Positions 1 through 12,700 of a stretch of DNA of 64,000 nt are shown here, piece by piece. How positions within the stretch are numbered: the stretch's first letter is position 1; each line of letters starts with the position of its first letter. The notes below the pieces were generated by a model. That model had not been told where the DNA came from and did no database searches. It saw only the letters and a program-made list of their open reading frames with translations. The position numbers and the translations under genes are program-made. Source of the DNA: Pegea sp. RAD2-039 (Eukaryota; Chordata; Thaliacea; Salpida; Salpidae); assembly GCA_034620365.1 (NCBI GenBank), contig JAQGEQ010000332.1:62001-126000 (forward strand). Reading direction: 5' to 3'.

Positions 1-2555
1 AAAACCTTTAGCTTTTATTTGTAACACCTTTAGTCTCATAACATCTTGTTCAAACTTTAGTTAAGTTAAGGCTAAAAGATATACATAAATTACACTAAAA
101 TTATGCTAGAATTCAGTAGGTAACTTATCTAGTACTTAGAAACTTTTCAAAAGTTTAGGTTATTGAAATGGTTCTAGATGTTATACTAAAAGATATTAAT
201 CGCATTAAAAAAAAATCCAGGTTACATGATGAGTTACTTCTAGAAGTTGTACTAAAAAGGTGCTAATTAAAAAACAAAAGACTTACGGCTGATATTTCGA
301 TATTTTCGAGTATTTGGTATAATTTACTGACTTTAAAGTATACAAAATTATTAAGGAAATGAGATATAATAAAATACAAAAACAAAGAACTCGCTGAAAA
401 TTATAAAAAAACTTAATTTAATTATTTTTAAAAAACTCAAGTTGCTGCCAATATAAATTATGTATTGGCCGCAATATAACACGTATAAATATAAAACAAA
501 ATTAGCTAAACTTTATTTATTTTATGATCCAAACAATTGAAAGTTACGACTGATGAAATGTTTTTAATTCTCTTATTAAATTAATATTTGTGAAGTATAT
601 TATATTAAAAAAGACAGCATTTTAAATTAAATCTCTCAAAGTGATTAAACGCGCATAAGCAAAACTGTTTTCTATTAACAAAACAAAAGGATTAAAAACA
701 ACGTTTATGAAAACAATTCTTATTTAATAACATATCAGTTTAATCAGCCTATTATTGATTTTCCACAAAATAATAAATACGGCGTTTAAAGATTTATTTA
801 AAAAATATTTTTATCTGAAAAAAATAATATATTCTATTTGCTTTATTTTCATAATTTACTTAAAAACCAACTAGTTAATGTAGAAAAAAATTAAAAATTT
901 TGTTCTTTTTATAATATACGATTTCATAAATAAGTTTTAAAATTTGTCTAATAACTATTTAAGAATAAAAGAAGTAAAAACTAAATTTCTAGAAGTAACT
1001 TAAAGAAACAATACTAAAACTAACATTGAATAAATATATCAAATAAAAATTTTAATAATATAAATCGTCATCTTAACAATTTATGTTCATAAAATATAAA
1101 TTACTAGTTTAACTGACAAGTAACAAACTTCAAATGTGAAAAAGCAGCAACAAATTAGAAATATAATCTTCAAAGAAGATCCTTATATATACATCATTAG
1201 CAAACCTGAGTTAATTTATTTACTAAATTCTAATTTTTATCAAAATCTGTGAAAAAAATCCACTCTAACTGGTCATGTATAAACACCATAACTTTGACGA
1301 ATGTGCACTAGTGGTGAAAACATAATAAATAAGTATTTTACCATAGAAAACTATAATGAAGATATATGTAAATTTAATTATTTAAGTTTCTTACTTGTCT
1401 TACCGTAGAAAAACCTAAAGTTCTTTTATTTTTTCGAGATGAAAATAGCCTCTAGTTTTAATGTTCTCTAATCTGGCGGCGTGGAGAGTGGAGTCCTGCT
1501 GTATGGACAGCAACTGGTTTTCTATAAATTCTGCCTTGGCAGAGTTAAAATATGTTATGCACTTTGTGGCAAAAGATAAATATATTTACAGATGGGAATT
1601 TTTTGTCAATAGCTAGCTTTCACCTTAGTTAAAGCTATGCAAAGGTTCTAGTCTGCAAAAGCTTTCAAAGCGATTCAGAGAAAAGAAAGAATAAAATTGA
1701 TATAAAATTGATATAATTAAAAGACAAAAAAACGTCGATCATCATACCTGGAAGAAGACAAAAGAACCACAAGAGAACATGAAAAGATGTCTTCCTTGAT
1801 GACTTTTAAAATAAGATTTTGACAATTTATTTCCTTGCTGCTCAAGATTAGAGATAAATGCAAGGTCATATTAAAATTGGTTTTGGGCATTTATAATAGT
1901 GGGCTGTAAAAAACTGCAAATGTCTGTCTAACAATGAGATTGTTTGACAGTAGTGTAAAACTCTGATATTCAGAAAATACCATTTTGTTAAAATCAAATT
2001 CTTCTATGAACCAATTAATTAAATAAGTCGACAAAAACTATCTGCCAGGGGTGAGTTATTCAATAAACTAAACCCAATTTTGTCTGTTGAACTTGAATGA
2101 TAGAGCTCTTACAATGGAAAGAAATTTATCTGTGGGATAATGAAGAATAAAATACATATAGAGCAGACTGTTATATAATACAAATATGGCTCTTAACAAA
2201 ATTAGATAGAAATTTATATTCTAGGAATATAACTTTATAAATTAGTCTAAAGTATTGTTGAGTATTGCATCAAAATATCTGAAAAATGTAAAGTTATTCA
2301 ATCTAACGAAATTATCCATTTGAGTTGATTCCTTTGCTTTGAGAAAAAATGTTTTGATTTATTATCTTTGGTGATTTTTTGAAATCTAAGATTAAAACTA
2401 CTAAATTTACTCTAAGGTTTGAGAATTAGTAAATAAGTTTCAAAAAGTTATACAACATTTATCTAAAAAAAACAAACCTTCATGACTCAATTATCTTTGT
2501 TGACGTTTTTTGCCAGAGTCTTTGCCTAGTATTCCGAATCGACATCTGACATTGT
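1..2555. other. Intergenic, AT-rich, no gene seen
   Basis: No open frame with coding character is visible on either strand. A short stretch richer in G and C at about 1470-1560 looks like old transposon debris on the minus strand, but I cannot assign it to a family. The rest is A/T-run sequence. Confidence 0.5.
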
Positions 2556-2559
2556 TTAC

Positions 2560-3105
2560 CCAAATTAAAGTTACGTACAATTTAAAAAACATTCATATAG
2601 AAGTATGGATCTTTTGAGTTAAAGATCTTTATAACTAAGCAGACAAAGTTGATTCAACTTGGAAATATTTTTGGAACATAATTCTGCTATTGAAAATCAG
2701 ATGATAGGGTAATGCCAAGGTTTAGTACCAAAGATTAATGGAATATTTCTTCAAGCAATTTGCAACAACCACACGGAAACAAATTATAACATCAGATTTT
2801 GTGGGCTGAACTCTCTGCAACCTATTCATAGACCATTTTTCTACAGTATGTAGTGCAGTTTGAATATTTGAAGGATTCCAAGATAACAGGTTGATGTCAT
2901 CTACATACACTAACATACTGACATCATCTACTGCTACAAGTCTTCTCTAGAGATCTTCAATGAAAATTAAAAAGAGAAGTGGACCAAGAGCCTGAGGAAA
3001 ACTATTGGTGATTTCACTGGGAGAATATATAAAGATATGAGTTTGTTGTATTCTACCTAATAAGTAATCTTTAATCCACTTAAAGATAAAATTAGTGTTT
3101 TCTTA
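2560..3105 (-). pseudogene. Non-LTR retrotransposon reverse transcriptase remnant
   Basis: On the minus strand the piece reads in order a degenerate PQ-containing turn and LGPLLFLIFIEDL, then an in-frame stop, then LVYVDDINLL with the YVDD catalytic box, then an N-x-LQ...PTKSDVI stretch matching the N-x-L-x-LN-x-x-K-T/S segment after the box. Further down, KLNQLC.LSYKDL resembles the start of the thumb region. Stops and frame breaks show it is dead. Residue order matches LINE-type RT of the jockey/CR1 kind, not LTR-element RT. It is only a piece of domain, with no endonuclease. The nearby ORF1 element at 4.6-5.9 kb has its own 3' tail, so this is a separate insertion. Confidence 0.75.
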
Positions 3106-3522
3106 ATTTTTTAACACAAACATGAGAATGTCATGTGGTTATTATGAAGATTGTACAAAAGTTTAATCCTATTTATGGTTAGAACTAATAACAGAACTAC
3201 AAAAATTAATTCCGACAACTTTTATAGTCTCTACTCTTTCGATTGTTAAAAATAAACCATCACGTAATATACAAAATAAAATTGTATTTGACTACGTAAA
3301 TAAACATAACCATGCAAGAGTATAATTGGATTGCTAAATAATATGATGAGAAAACGGTAAGTTATTGATGGAGAAGGAAGTTTAGCTTGAATCTTGATTT
3401 GAAGCTCCATAAAACCACTCTGGAAAATTACTATTCTTACATTTCAATTTGATCTATATTAAAAATCTACCTGAGTATTAATCCCTTAGACTCTTTGATA
3501 TCAAAGCGGAAAGGCTGGGACT

Positions 3523-4383
3523 TTACACATCCGCCTGATAAGAAATTGTGGATTGCCGTTTCTTATAACGTCGGAATGCCAGCAGGAGTAGAATCAACAG
3601 TCCAAAGACTATCAATACGATTGCTACTAAAATAATAATATATTATTTTTAACATAAAATAAAAACAAATAGTTGCTCTAAATTATAATTGTTTGAAAAA
3701 AAATGTATTTTTAAACAACAAATTTGCTGAGTACTAAAACAGAAGTTAATATATTTTACTAATTTTGTAAACAAAGACTTTTTTTAGAGCAAATGAATTT
3801 TTTATAATGTATTAGTCACCTGTAATTCCAAAGGAATCAGATGAAACAGCAGACTCTTCACCATCATCTTTTATAAATAGATTAATAATTAGTGACATCA
3901 TTCATTATTTAATCCAGAGAAATAAAAATCTACTTTAGAAAATTCATTGTTAGCTTACTACTACCTTGAACCTTGAAGAGCTGGCTGTTACACAAATCTT
4001 TAAAGCAACAGTAACTCCTATACTGGGTGGTATTAGGAAATATACATTCCAGTGGTGTGCCATCAATTGCTACTTCATCCTTGCTTGCACAACCGTGATA
4101 ACTCCGGGCCTTTTTTATTATTTAAAAACAAATGAGTTTTAACCAAAATAGTAAAGTAATATAAAAGAAATATTTTTTTAAATAAATGCATTATTTGAAA
4201 AACATTTTTAATTTAACCTTCATGTTTGATGGTTTGTCCCACTCAGAAACACAGCCATAAGACGTGGTGCATTGGAATAATCCATTCTTGCTTTTTATGC
4301 AATTGTCGTTTTTAGACTCCCATAAGTCACCACCACAGTGGCACTTGTAGGAATTGTTCATTTTGTTGTAAGTCATTATATTT
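3523..4383 (-). CDS. TGF-beta receptor-like membrane protein lacking a kinase (BAMBI-like), 5' exon not found
   Basis: Exons on the minus strand: 4383-4218, 4109-3965, 3867-3820 and 3626-3523, with phases that agree (entry frame 2, then 0, 1, 1). The first two exons encode a cysteine-rich activin/BMP-receptor ectodomain: CHC near the start, NDNC, QC, GC, then GCAS, LEC and the signature CCFKDLCN (CC-x4-CN box). Exon 3 is a short acidic/serine stalk. Exon 4 gives one hydrophobic segment (IVLIVFGLLILLLLAF) and a basic 16-residue tail, RRYKKRQSTISYQADV, then a stop. No GS box or kinase follows. That is the layout of BAMBI-type pseudoreceptors, which damp TGF-beta/BMP signalling at the cell surface; this function is inferred from layout. 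The signal-peptide exon should lie upstream, beyond the retroelement at 4.6-5.9 kb, and was not found. A secreted or anchored three-finger protein of another family is the main alternative. Confidence 0.72.
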
Positions 4384-4569
4384 CTGTACTATCAAATGCA
4401 AAATAAAAAAAATTTAATTTCGAATTTAAAATAATTCCTAAAACACAGTTAATAATAAAGTTAAGGATAATTATAAAATATAAAATGATTCTTTGATAAT
4501 CTAAGTATATAAAAAATATTTTATAATAATTTAACAAAATTTAGAAAAAAATAGTTATACAGATAGTCT

Positions 4570-5945
4570 TAATTATTTATTTATTTATTTATTTATTAAA
4601 ATAAATGTGAAGTAGGGTGCCTAAAGAGAGCACCTCTCGCTAACACACATTTTCACAAATTAGATCTATTTGACGTGTAAACGAAAAAGCATATGACAAT
4701 GAAGAATTGCACAGATTCATAGTATTGTAAAAGCGAAAAATTCACAGTTTAAAGAACTTGCCGATATTAAAACAATTCAGCTTTTTTGAACAACAGAAAA
4801 AATGTCTTTTTGAAACTTGTAAGATTTGGTGGTAGGCTTCTGTGTACTGTTATCTTGGGCTGGAAGCATAGTATTAATAATTTTGTGCGAAGAGAGGTTG
4901 AATAAGGATGATGTGGGTCCAGTGGTTATTTTGCACTTCCGTTTTTTGAAAAGACCTTCACAATCTTTAAAGCCAATGGTGGACCTCGAACTTTGTATTT
5001 GAAATCAGTTGGTTGCTCTTTCGGATTTTGGCTGTACGCCTCTTTTAGAAGACTCATATTTTCTAAGCGATCATCTTCACACATATCATGTGCTAGTCTG
5101 ATGCTCCGGAATTTTTCGTCCTGCTTAAGCTTATACAGCTTAGCAAGAAACTTATGTTTGTCCCATCTTTCCTGAAAGTACACTTTTAACAGTCCTTTAT
5201 GATTTGATCTTTTTGCCCCTAGTCTGGTCATTGAAACTTTTGGAGCGTCCACAGCACCAAGAATTTGAGTGCATATTTGAATAAAAGTCTTGATGTCATC
5301 GTCTTTATCAGTCTCAGAGACACCAAAGATGATGACATTGTTTTCTCTATCCTCCCGGTCCAGAGTAAGTTTTTTGTGCGTGTCAGTAACTTTCTTGGCA
5401 AGACGTTGCACCACGCTAGTATTTTTTTCGGATCCAGAATTACCAACAACTGAGGCCCATGTGAGAGGCTTCTTTGCGGAGGCATTCAGTTGATTAATAG
5501 ATTTGGATAAGATAGAAATCTTTTCATTAATTTTGGCAACATCGTTGCCAATTTCGGATTTAAATTTGGCCAATTCAGTGGATATGGTGTTGCTGATGTC
5601 GGACAATAGGCTTGTATTAGTGTTGGACGAGGTAGTTGTTTTGTCCATAGATCTACATTTAATGCAGGACTTAAAAAATCCCACTTGCTGCATTTTATTA
5701 TTTTCAAATATGTCATAAAATGTTTTACTCACATCACTACAAGTGAGGTGAAACCTAGAGAGGCATTTGATGCAATCTATTGCTAGATCTTTACCAGAGC
5801 AAGTTTTGTTACAAGCTTGGCAATTGCCATTGCAAGCTTGTTTTGAAGAACTTGGTTTGCTTGGGCTTTTTTTGGTTTTCTTTGGAGCTTTTGACCGCAC
5901 GGTCCTGTCATTTGTATCTACCATAGTTTCCATGATAGATTTCTA
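4570..5945 (-). mobile_element. ORF1-only non-LTR retrotransposon copy
   Basis: Read on the minus strand, an intact ORF1 (5933-4926) is followed by about 330 bp of noncoding sequence. This carries the short inverted match AGGTGCTCTC...AGGCACC and ends in a TAAA/AAAT microsatellite at about 4600-4572, the usual tail of CR1-like elements. There is no ORF2 (endonuclease plus reverse transcriptase) between ORF1 and the tail, so this copy is internally deleted or a non-autonomous derivative. The 5' limit is uncertain. It lies upstream of the first visible exon of the receptor-like gene, same strand, probably in an intron or the promoter region. A second copy of the 3' tail lies at about 55.73-55.79 kb. 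Confidence 0.65.
4926..5933 (-). CDS. Retrotransposon ORF1 protein: PHD-like finger, coiled coil, RNA-binding domain
   Basis: A 335-residue intact frame. Residues 1-33 are basic and disordered. Residues 34-97 hold a C4HC3 pattern (CNKTC, CIKC, FHLTC, CIKC) typical of the PHD-like finger in CR1-type ORF1 proteins. Residues about 105-150 are a heptad-like coiled coil (SEIGNDVAKINEKISILSKS), as expected for an ORF1 multimer. Residues about 190-310 contain ENNVIIFGVSE and a later conserved IRLAHD stretch, like the RRM-like fold plus C-terminal domain of LINE ORF1 proteins. ORF1 proteins bind the element's own RNA to form the retrotransposition particle. The start Met-Glu-Thr-Met is the first in frame. 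GC content is clearly above that of the flanks. The frame is unbroken, so the insertion is young or the ORF is retained. Confidence 0.85.
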   Translation of the reverse strand: METMVDTNDRTVRSKAPKKTKKSPSKPSSSKQACNGNCQACNKTCSGKDLAIDCIKCLSRFHLTCSDVSKTFYDIFENNKMQQVGFFKSCIKCRSMDKTTTSSNTNTSLLSDISNTISTELAKFKSEIGNDVAKINEKISILSKSINQLNASAKKPLTWASVVGNSGSEKNTSVVQRLAKKVTDTHKKLTLDREDRENNVIIFGVSETDKDDDIKTFIQICTQILGAVDAPKVSMTRLGAKRSNHKGLLKVYFQERWDKHKFLAKLYKLKQDEKFRSIRLAHDMCEDDRLENMSLLKEAYSQNPKEQPTDFKYKVRGPPLALKIVKVFSKNGSAK

Positions 5946-8900
5946 GTTACTTCCACCAAAGTATAAAATTTATAAGTCAGATAAATGTATGTGATATGTA
6001 TATAAATAAATATATAAATACATATACCAAGTTAATAATATATAATAAATAACAATAAGTAAAAATATAAATAAATACACCACAAAAGTTAATCACAGCT
6101 TATTAGCAGTTATTCAAAAATATGTATCCATCACAGTTTTATAAAAGAATTTTACTGTCACCAACCACAATAAATAATATATATATAATAAACAATTCAC
6201 TTCCTAGAAATAACTTTATCCCAACTTATAAGCATTTATTCAAATAGAACCTATAACCTGAAACTTATTCAAATAGAATTATATCAGTTTAGTAATAAAA
6301 TAATCATTTAATGTTCAATTTTAGCTGCATATAAAAAACTACACATAAAACACAAATAATAATTCAAAACATGTTACTTTATGAGTTAACAGGATTTCAT
6401 AATTCTATTTTCAATTTTTTAAATGATAGCATAGTTTATATTTTAAGAAAAATTGTTGTTTAATAATCAATTTTTATAACTATAACAAACAAGTACTAAG
6501 TTATAAAAAGTACTACATTTTTAGTAAGTATTATCAAATAATTATTAAACTTGTTAAAATGATTAATTTTGTTCACCGATTAATACTATAAATCATGCAA
6601 TGCAAGTAAACCATTCCAGTAAAATAGCATAAATTGTAAACATCAAACATTATGACTGCAGAAAAATAATAAAACATATCATAATCTGTTATTTAAAACA
6701 ATTTTTATAAACTAAAAGAAAAACTGCTAAAACTTCAGTATATACATTAGAATGGAAGTAAATACATATAAGAGAAGAAAATAAAACCATTGGTAGGAAC
6801 AATATTGCCTTAGAAACAATTTATAGCAATGAATAACAAAAATTTAATTGTGTATAATATTAATACTACTATTATAAAAAATTATATTTATTTACGACAT
6901 AATCTAAAGTTAAAAACACCAAAATTTTCTCTAAGAAATATGTAATTTTAAAACTAATACTATTATATATTTTAAAAATAAAAACAACTAAAGTAAATTT
7001 TAGAAAATGATTTCAAATTTTTTTTTTTTCGAAAACATGCAGTAATACAAAATTATAGGCTACTAAAAGTAAAAACTAATTTAAGAAGTAACAACCAACC
7101 AACTAAATATTAATATAAATATCCATTTGGCTAACAATCCAAGTAGTTATATAAATTTCAATATTAAAAAGTTTGGATACACGTGAATATAATTTTTTTT
7201 TTTCTTAAGCTTATTTTGATAGAGTAAATTACTAAAACTATAGAATTTATTTGAAATATTTTTTAGTTACAAATACAAGCAAATATAATCAATATAGTTT
7301 TAAATCTAATATAGCATAAACATGAAATGTATTAATAATTGATAAATGCTAATTAATTAATAAAATATAAAAAATAATTTGAGATAATGGCCTAGTAAAA
7401 TATAAACCGAAATTAGGGGAAAATATTTAACTGCCGAAAACAACGGGAAAAGTTATCAGGAAATTGAACTTGAGTAGTAAAAGTGGTAAGACTGTTTGAA
7501 AAGTTTGCAAAAATATTCAAAGTTGCCATTGAATAAAATTCGCTAATGAATAAAACTTTTATTTTTTCTGTAAATGATTAAACTTTAACCAGAAAAAAAA
7601 TTAAGATGTTACTCTAAAATATTGTGCCAAAGAAATTAGGATTTTTTATTTGCTCTATCAGGAACATCAACAAAAATAAACCGTAAGCTTCGTACCTTGT
7701 ATATAATCTAATGATACAGTTAATATGAATAATTATAAAATACTGGTAGTAAAATAATCGACTTAAATAAGGTTTTAAATATATATACAAATCTTATTTT
7801 GACTATTTACAAATAGTAGATCAATTGTGATATTTTGTATTTAAATATACAAAACTATTAAACCTAATGAGAATCATAAGTCATCTTTTATTATAAATAG
7901 AAATGTGATTTGTTTGGTAACTTCAATTTTAAAAGTTGTGGATATAAACGCAATGTGATTAAAAATCAATTTCAAACGTTTTGAATAAATACATTGTGAA
8001 TTAAGATGAGGAAGTTTTGAGATAACTAATGATACAGTTAATATGAAAAAAACATTTCTGAATTTTTGTTTGCTAAAAAAATATAAGTTAAAATAAGAAA
8101 AGTTGCTAAGATTTGGAAATAGATATATAAGAACAAAGTTTGTCTCATTTTAAAAAAAATAATTTGAAATTTTGCTTTTGATTAACATAATCAAGACAAT
8201 TTTTATGAAATACTAAATATATAACATTTATATTTATAAGGCTTCTTGTAATTTGGTTATAAACTGAGTATTATTAATTTTATGATTTTCAAATAAAAAG
8301 TATGATGTGTTATCTGATTATGAAATCTGATTATGAGTAAATCTTTGAGAATTTTTTAGTTGCCCTAAAATTTTGTAAGGCTTTGCTGAAGATTTTTGGT
8401 TTTAATTGTGAGACTTTGCTTTTTATCAGTTTGTATAATCTATTTGTTGTAAGTCTTATATTATTTGTGTCAATAGTCTTAATTTAGTAATCAAATGAAG
8501 ATTTTTTTAAGCAAGAAACTCGAGGTAATTGCTACTATATTAATAAACTATATCCGGTTTAATATCCCGTTTCTTATTCTTGTGCCACTTAAAGTAAAGT
8601 TATGAAACATAACAGAAAGGTTAACGGTTACCAACAATAACAGTGGTGATGGTATAATCAACTTTGACCCAACCCTTATTTAAGTTTTAGAGTCTTACTT
8701 ATCATTTTCTAAATCGAAAAATTATTCTCTATTTTTGCTTGAAATGTAAAATCTCAAATCATTAACAGGTTGTCGCTACTTACAAAATTATCTTCTTAAC
8801 AATATTCAAAAACAAGAAGTAATCTAAAAGTCCGAATAAAAAATCCAAAGATAATAAATACCATGAAACATTTTTTATTGTAAAGCAGATATTCACACTT

Positions 8901-9725
8901 AACACTTACTTACGAAAACAATCCTAAAAGACATCTTAAATATTTTTCTTTTATACAGTATAGTAAAAACAATTCTGCAACTCTAGCCTGTCAAGATGTG
9001 TTGGTAAGTTAACAAAATACTATACATAATCTAATTGGGATTTGTTTTAACTGTATAAAAACATAAAATGTGTAAAAACTTAAAATTATTCAGAATTGAT
9101 TAATTGAAAGTAAATTACTTAGTAAAAAAACTAATAACTGTAAAATAGTTCCTCCTAGAGTTACTTTACCGTCTCGTTTGTTAGCAAAATCATCTTTAAT
9201 ATTATATCATTCATGATTTCAATTTGAACCTAAAAGTTTATTTTTATATCAGACGACGCATGTTTACATCATTTAGAAATTGTTTATATACGAAAGTTCA
9301 ACAAATTACAATTTTATTTTTATGTTTATATAAAATTTTCTCATACAATGGACTCTGGGCTATCAATAAAAGCAAATATTTTTTCTAAACTTTACAGAAA
9401 GCATTTAGTTGGTAGAAGTCTATTATATCAATTTTAAAGCTGAGAGGTAGGTTTTGCCGCTGATATCTGTTATAATCGTGAAAAGTTTTTTTGGAAATAA
9501 AAGATGGATTATTGCAGCTATGCATTAACATGCTTTTTTATTTGATTGATTGTTATTTAACTAAAAAGTACTTTTCGCCAAACTATTTTAATGTAAATTG
9601 TAGAATGTACAGTAAAACGTGTTTGTTTTGATTTATAAAGTTGCACTTCTTATTGAGTTGAAACTTATATAAGCAATATTTGGACTAAATCAAAATATAT
9701 TTTTTATAAAGGAGTATGTCAATAA
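5946..9725. other. Intergenic, AT-rich, no gene seen
   Basis: Nothing with coding character on either strand. The missing signal-peptide exon of the receptor-like gene (minus strand) may lie here, but I could not identify a short hydrophobic exon with confidence. The 5' untranslated region of the 861-residue gene probably begins near 9.7 kb. Confidence 0.45.
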
Positions 9726-12700
9726 ATGAACTCAGCTATGAATTCAGATATGAATCATGTTGGAACAACTGAAGATCAGCAACAAAGGAGCGGTACTTCA
9801 ATTAGCTCTGAAATACCACTGGATCAGGTTTAAAACTTTTAACCGATTTTTTATTTTCTAGAAATGTATTGTTTTTTTTTAAAAGTAAAATATCACGCTT
9901 TAAAAAATAAAAGAAATAAATTGTTTTAAAGGATGGAACTAAAAATAGAAATACGCCTTTGCCTTTGACACCTGACAAGAAAGAATCGTCAATTCTTCTT
10001 ATAAATGACAGAGTTGAAGAAAGTCAGCAAAGACCATCTCTTGAAGAACAACAAGTATTTGAGAAATTCCTAAAGAAATCTGTATTAGAGAAGCAATTAC
10101 AAAGAACACTGGGTGAAAATAACATTATAGTATCAATAAATAAAAACAATTTAATTTTCAGACAAATCTTCTGATGATAATCATCAATTTACCAGGTTAA
10201 ATTCTAAGAAAGATTTCTTAAATCACTCTGCAGCTACTGTAGCAGACCAGGAAGAGGAGGACAAGGAAATAGATGTTTGTACTATTAAAAACGATGACGT
10301 TATTCTGAAATCTGCAGAGAAAAGAAGTTAGTTTTAGATTTATTAAAGAATATTATTAGAATCTGTAATTGACTTGTTTTGAAAAACTTTTAAATAAACA
10401 TTATGAGAATTGAGCTAATATACACTTCAAATATCTTTAAATAAATTGTCAAATTTTTGTATCTTATATTTGTTTACTGCCGAGTTTTAACTTTGTTACT
10501 TAAAAATCATAAGTTTACTTAACAATATATCTCTTTAAGTATTATTTTACTTTATATTATCAAAATTGTTATTATTATCATTACCAATGTCAAATCAGAT
10601 TTCAAAAATTTTTGTAAAATATTTTCTTTTTTAGCAAGAAAAAAGTGTTTACTTTAATTGTAAATTGTTTATTTGCAAGAGTTCAACAACAAATTTTATT
10701 TTTCATTGTTTACAATTTAATTTTCAGTAAAATATTATATTTCATGTAAAGCAAAAATGTTCTTTTTCTAGATTTCAATAAAATTAAAAAATTTTTAAAC
10801 TTCATGCAAATAGTTAAAATAAATTTGCTTTCCTTAACATTTAATTAAACATAATTTTCAAGGATGAGAATAATTCATATATTATTTGAGTTTTATTAAC
10901 AACTAAGATATTTAATTTTGTCTTGTAACATTTAAAAATCCATTTAATATATGTAGATAATAAAGTTTGTGTTTAATATCAGTAGTTCGTCAACACAGTT
11001 TTTACGAGTCGTTCATATTTTTTTGTTTTGATTATTTAGCTTTGTTTTATGTACGAATATTATAGCTTATCGTGTTTAGGTTATTTGTATAAAATATTTA
11101 ATTAAATTTTACTCTAGTAATCAAAAGAACTATTTTCTTAATTTTATCAAAAATTTTAAAAATAATTTTTTTCAAATAATTTTTTAGTTGCTGATCTCTT
11201 TAGCAAAGTATTAGGTCATAAGAAAACTATTGATGAGAAACAACAATACGAAATTAACCGTGAAATATCACTTAATAAGGTTAAAATTGTTTTTCAAGAT
11301 TATGATTGCTACAACTAGAAAAGTATTACTTTTTTTGTTTAAAAATTTTCAGGCTTGCACTAACCGAACGAACAATTCATCTTTAAACGAAAATATAAGA
11401 GATTCCAATACTTTCAACGGGTGTTATAGACCTCAAATAGATAATCAAAGTTTTCGCAAAGAAAGTTTAATAGAAACAATTTTACAAAAAACGGATTCTG
11501 CTAGGCTCTTTCAAAAAAACTTGAGTGAGTTTAAAAAATAAGTAGGGGTAATTTGTTTTATATAGAATTTTTCTACAGATAATCAGCAGTATAGATACTT
11601 CTTACCTCAACAAAATTTACTGGAACCTGTTCCCACGACTGCTGTAAATCAGGATAGTCAAAATGAGAGGATAAATTATAGTTATGGATGTATTACTAAT
11701 GAAAAGGATCATCTGTCTTCAATGTTATTTGATAAAAGACGAGAGTTAAGTAAATCTTACACAACTTCAAAAAGCTCCATGGAGTTTTCTGATATTGCAC
11801 AAGATCTGCTTCTAATGAACTTCAATATAAAAGACATCTTGACTAGGCATTATGCTTTGTTTAAAAGAAGACCTACTCCTGAAAATCAAAATTTACTAAA
11901 TCAAATCAAAGTATTTAGTACTAAGTTGAGTTCAAAACTGAAAAAAGAAATACCTTTTCATTTTGAACGTTTTGTTGAAAATAAATATAGTCAAGATCGC
12001 ATTCAAACATTACAAGCTTTAAACGTAAACCCGGAAAAATACCCAGTCAGTAAAAATTTCTCAGCAAATTTTTGTAAATTTAAAACAGTTGACAAAGAAG
12101 CAAGACCTGAAAAGCTAAATGATATCCCATTTTCAAATTCTGGATTTTTTAAGGAAATTGCCAGATCGTTCAATATTGAAGATGATCATGATTCTGCAAA
12201 AGGGAGTAAACACTTTATAAATACAACTGGAGACAAGTTAATGCATTCTTTAGAAACTGATACTTTTAAAAATAAATCAAACTCCTTAAGTTGTTTAAGT
12301 AATGCTGCTTTCACAAAAAAAAGTGAACAAACTAAATCAACTTTATCAAATACAAGCATTCAAAACCAGAAAAATAAAGATAGCTACGAACAGAAAGAAT
12401 CTTCTTCTTATGAAATTCAGGAAAAACATCCAGAAAGAATTATTAAAAACAAAATATATGAAAATTTTCAAATGAAGAATACTCCAGACAGTTGGGATGA
12501 TATCTTGAGTGATTTACATTACAAGAGCTCAGTAGATGATAATTCAACTCAGTACGCTTCAACAATTATACACTCTCCATACAAAAGTAAAGTTCCAGTA
12601 AAGCATCATAATCATGAAAAACTATTTAGACAAGCAATAACACCATATCCTCCGCATTTCCAAGGATCTACAAAATTTCCTAAATCTATTACAAAAGATA

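Noticed and set aside
4993..5718. Plus-strand and alternate-frame open frames over the retroelement ORF1
   Set aside because: Shadows of the clearly coding 335-residue minus-strand frame.
2560..5933. One single retrotransposon spanning the RT remnant and ORF1
   Set aside because: The ORF1 element ends in its own TAAA tail at about 4570 and receptor exons lie between the two, so they are separate insertions.
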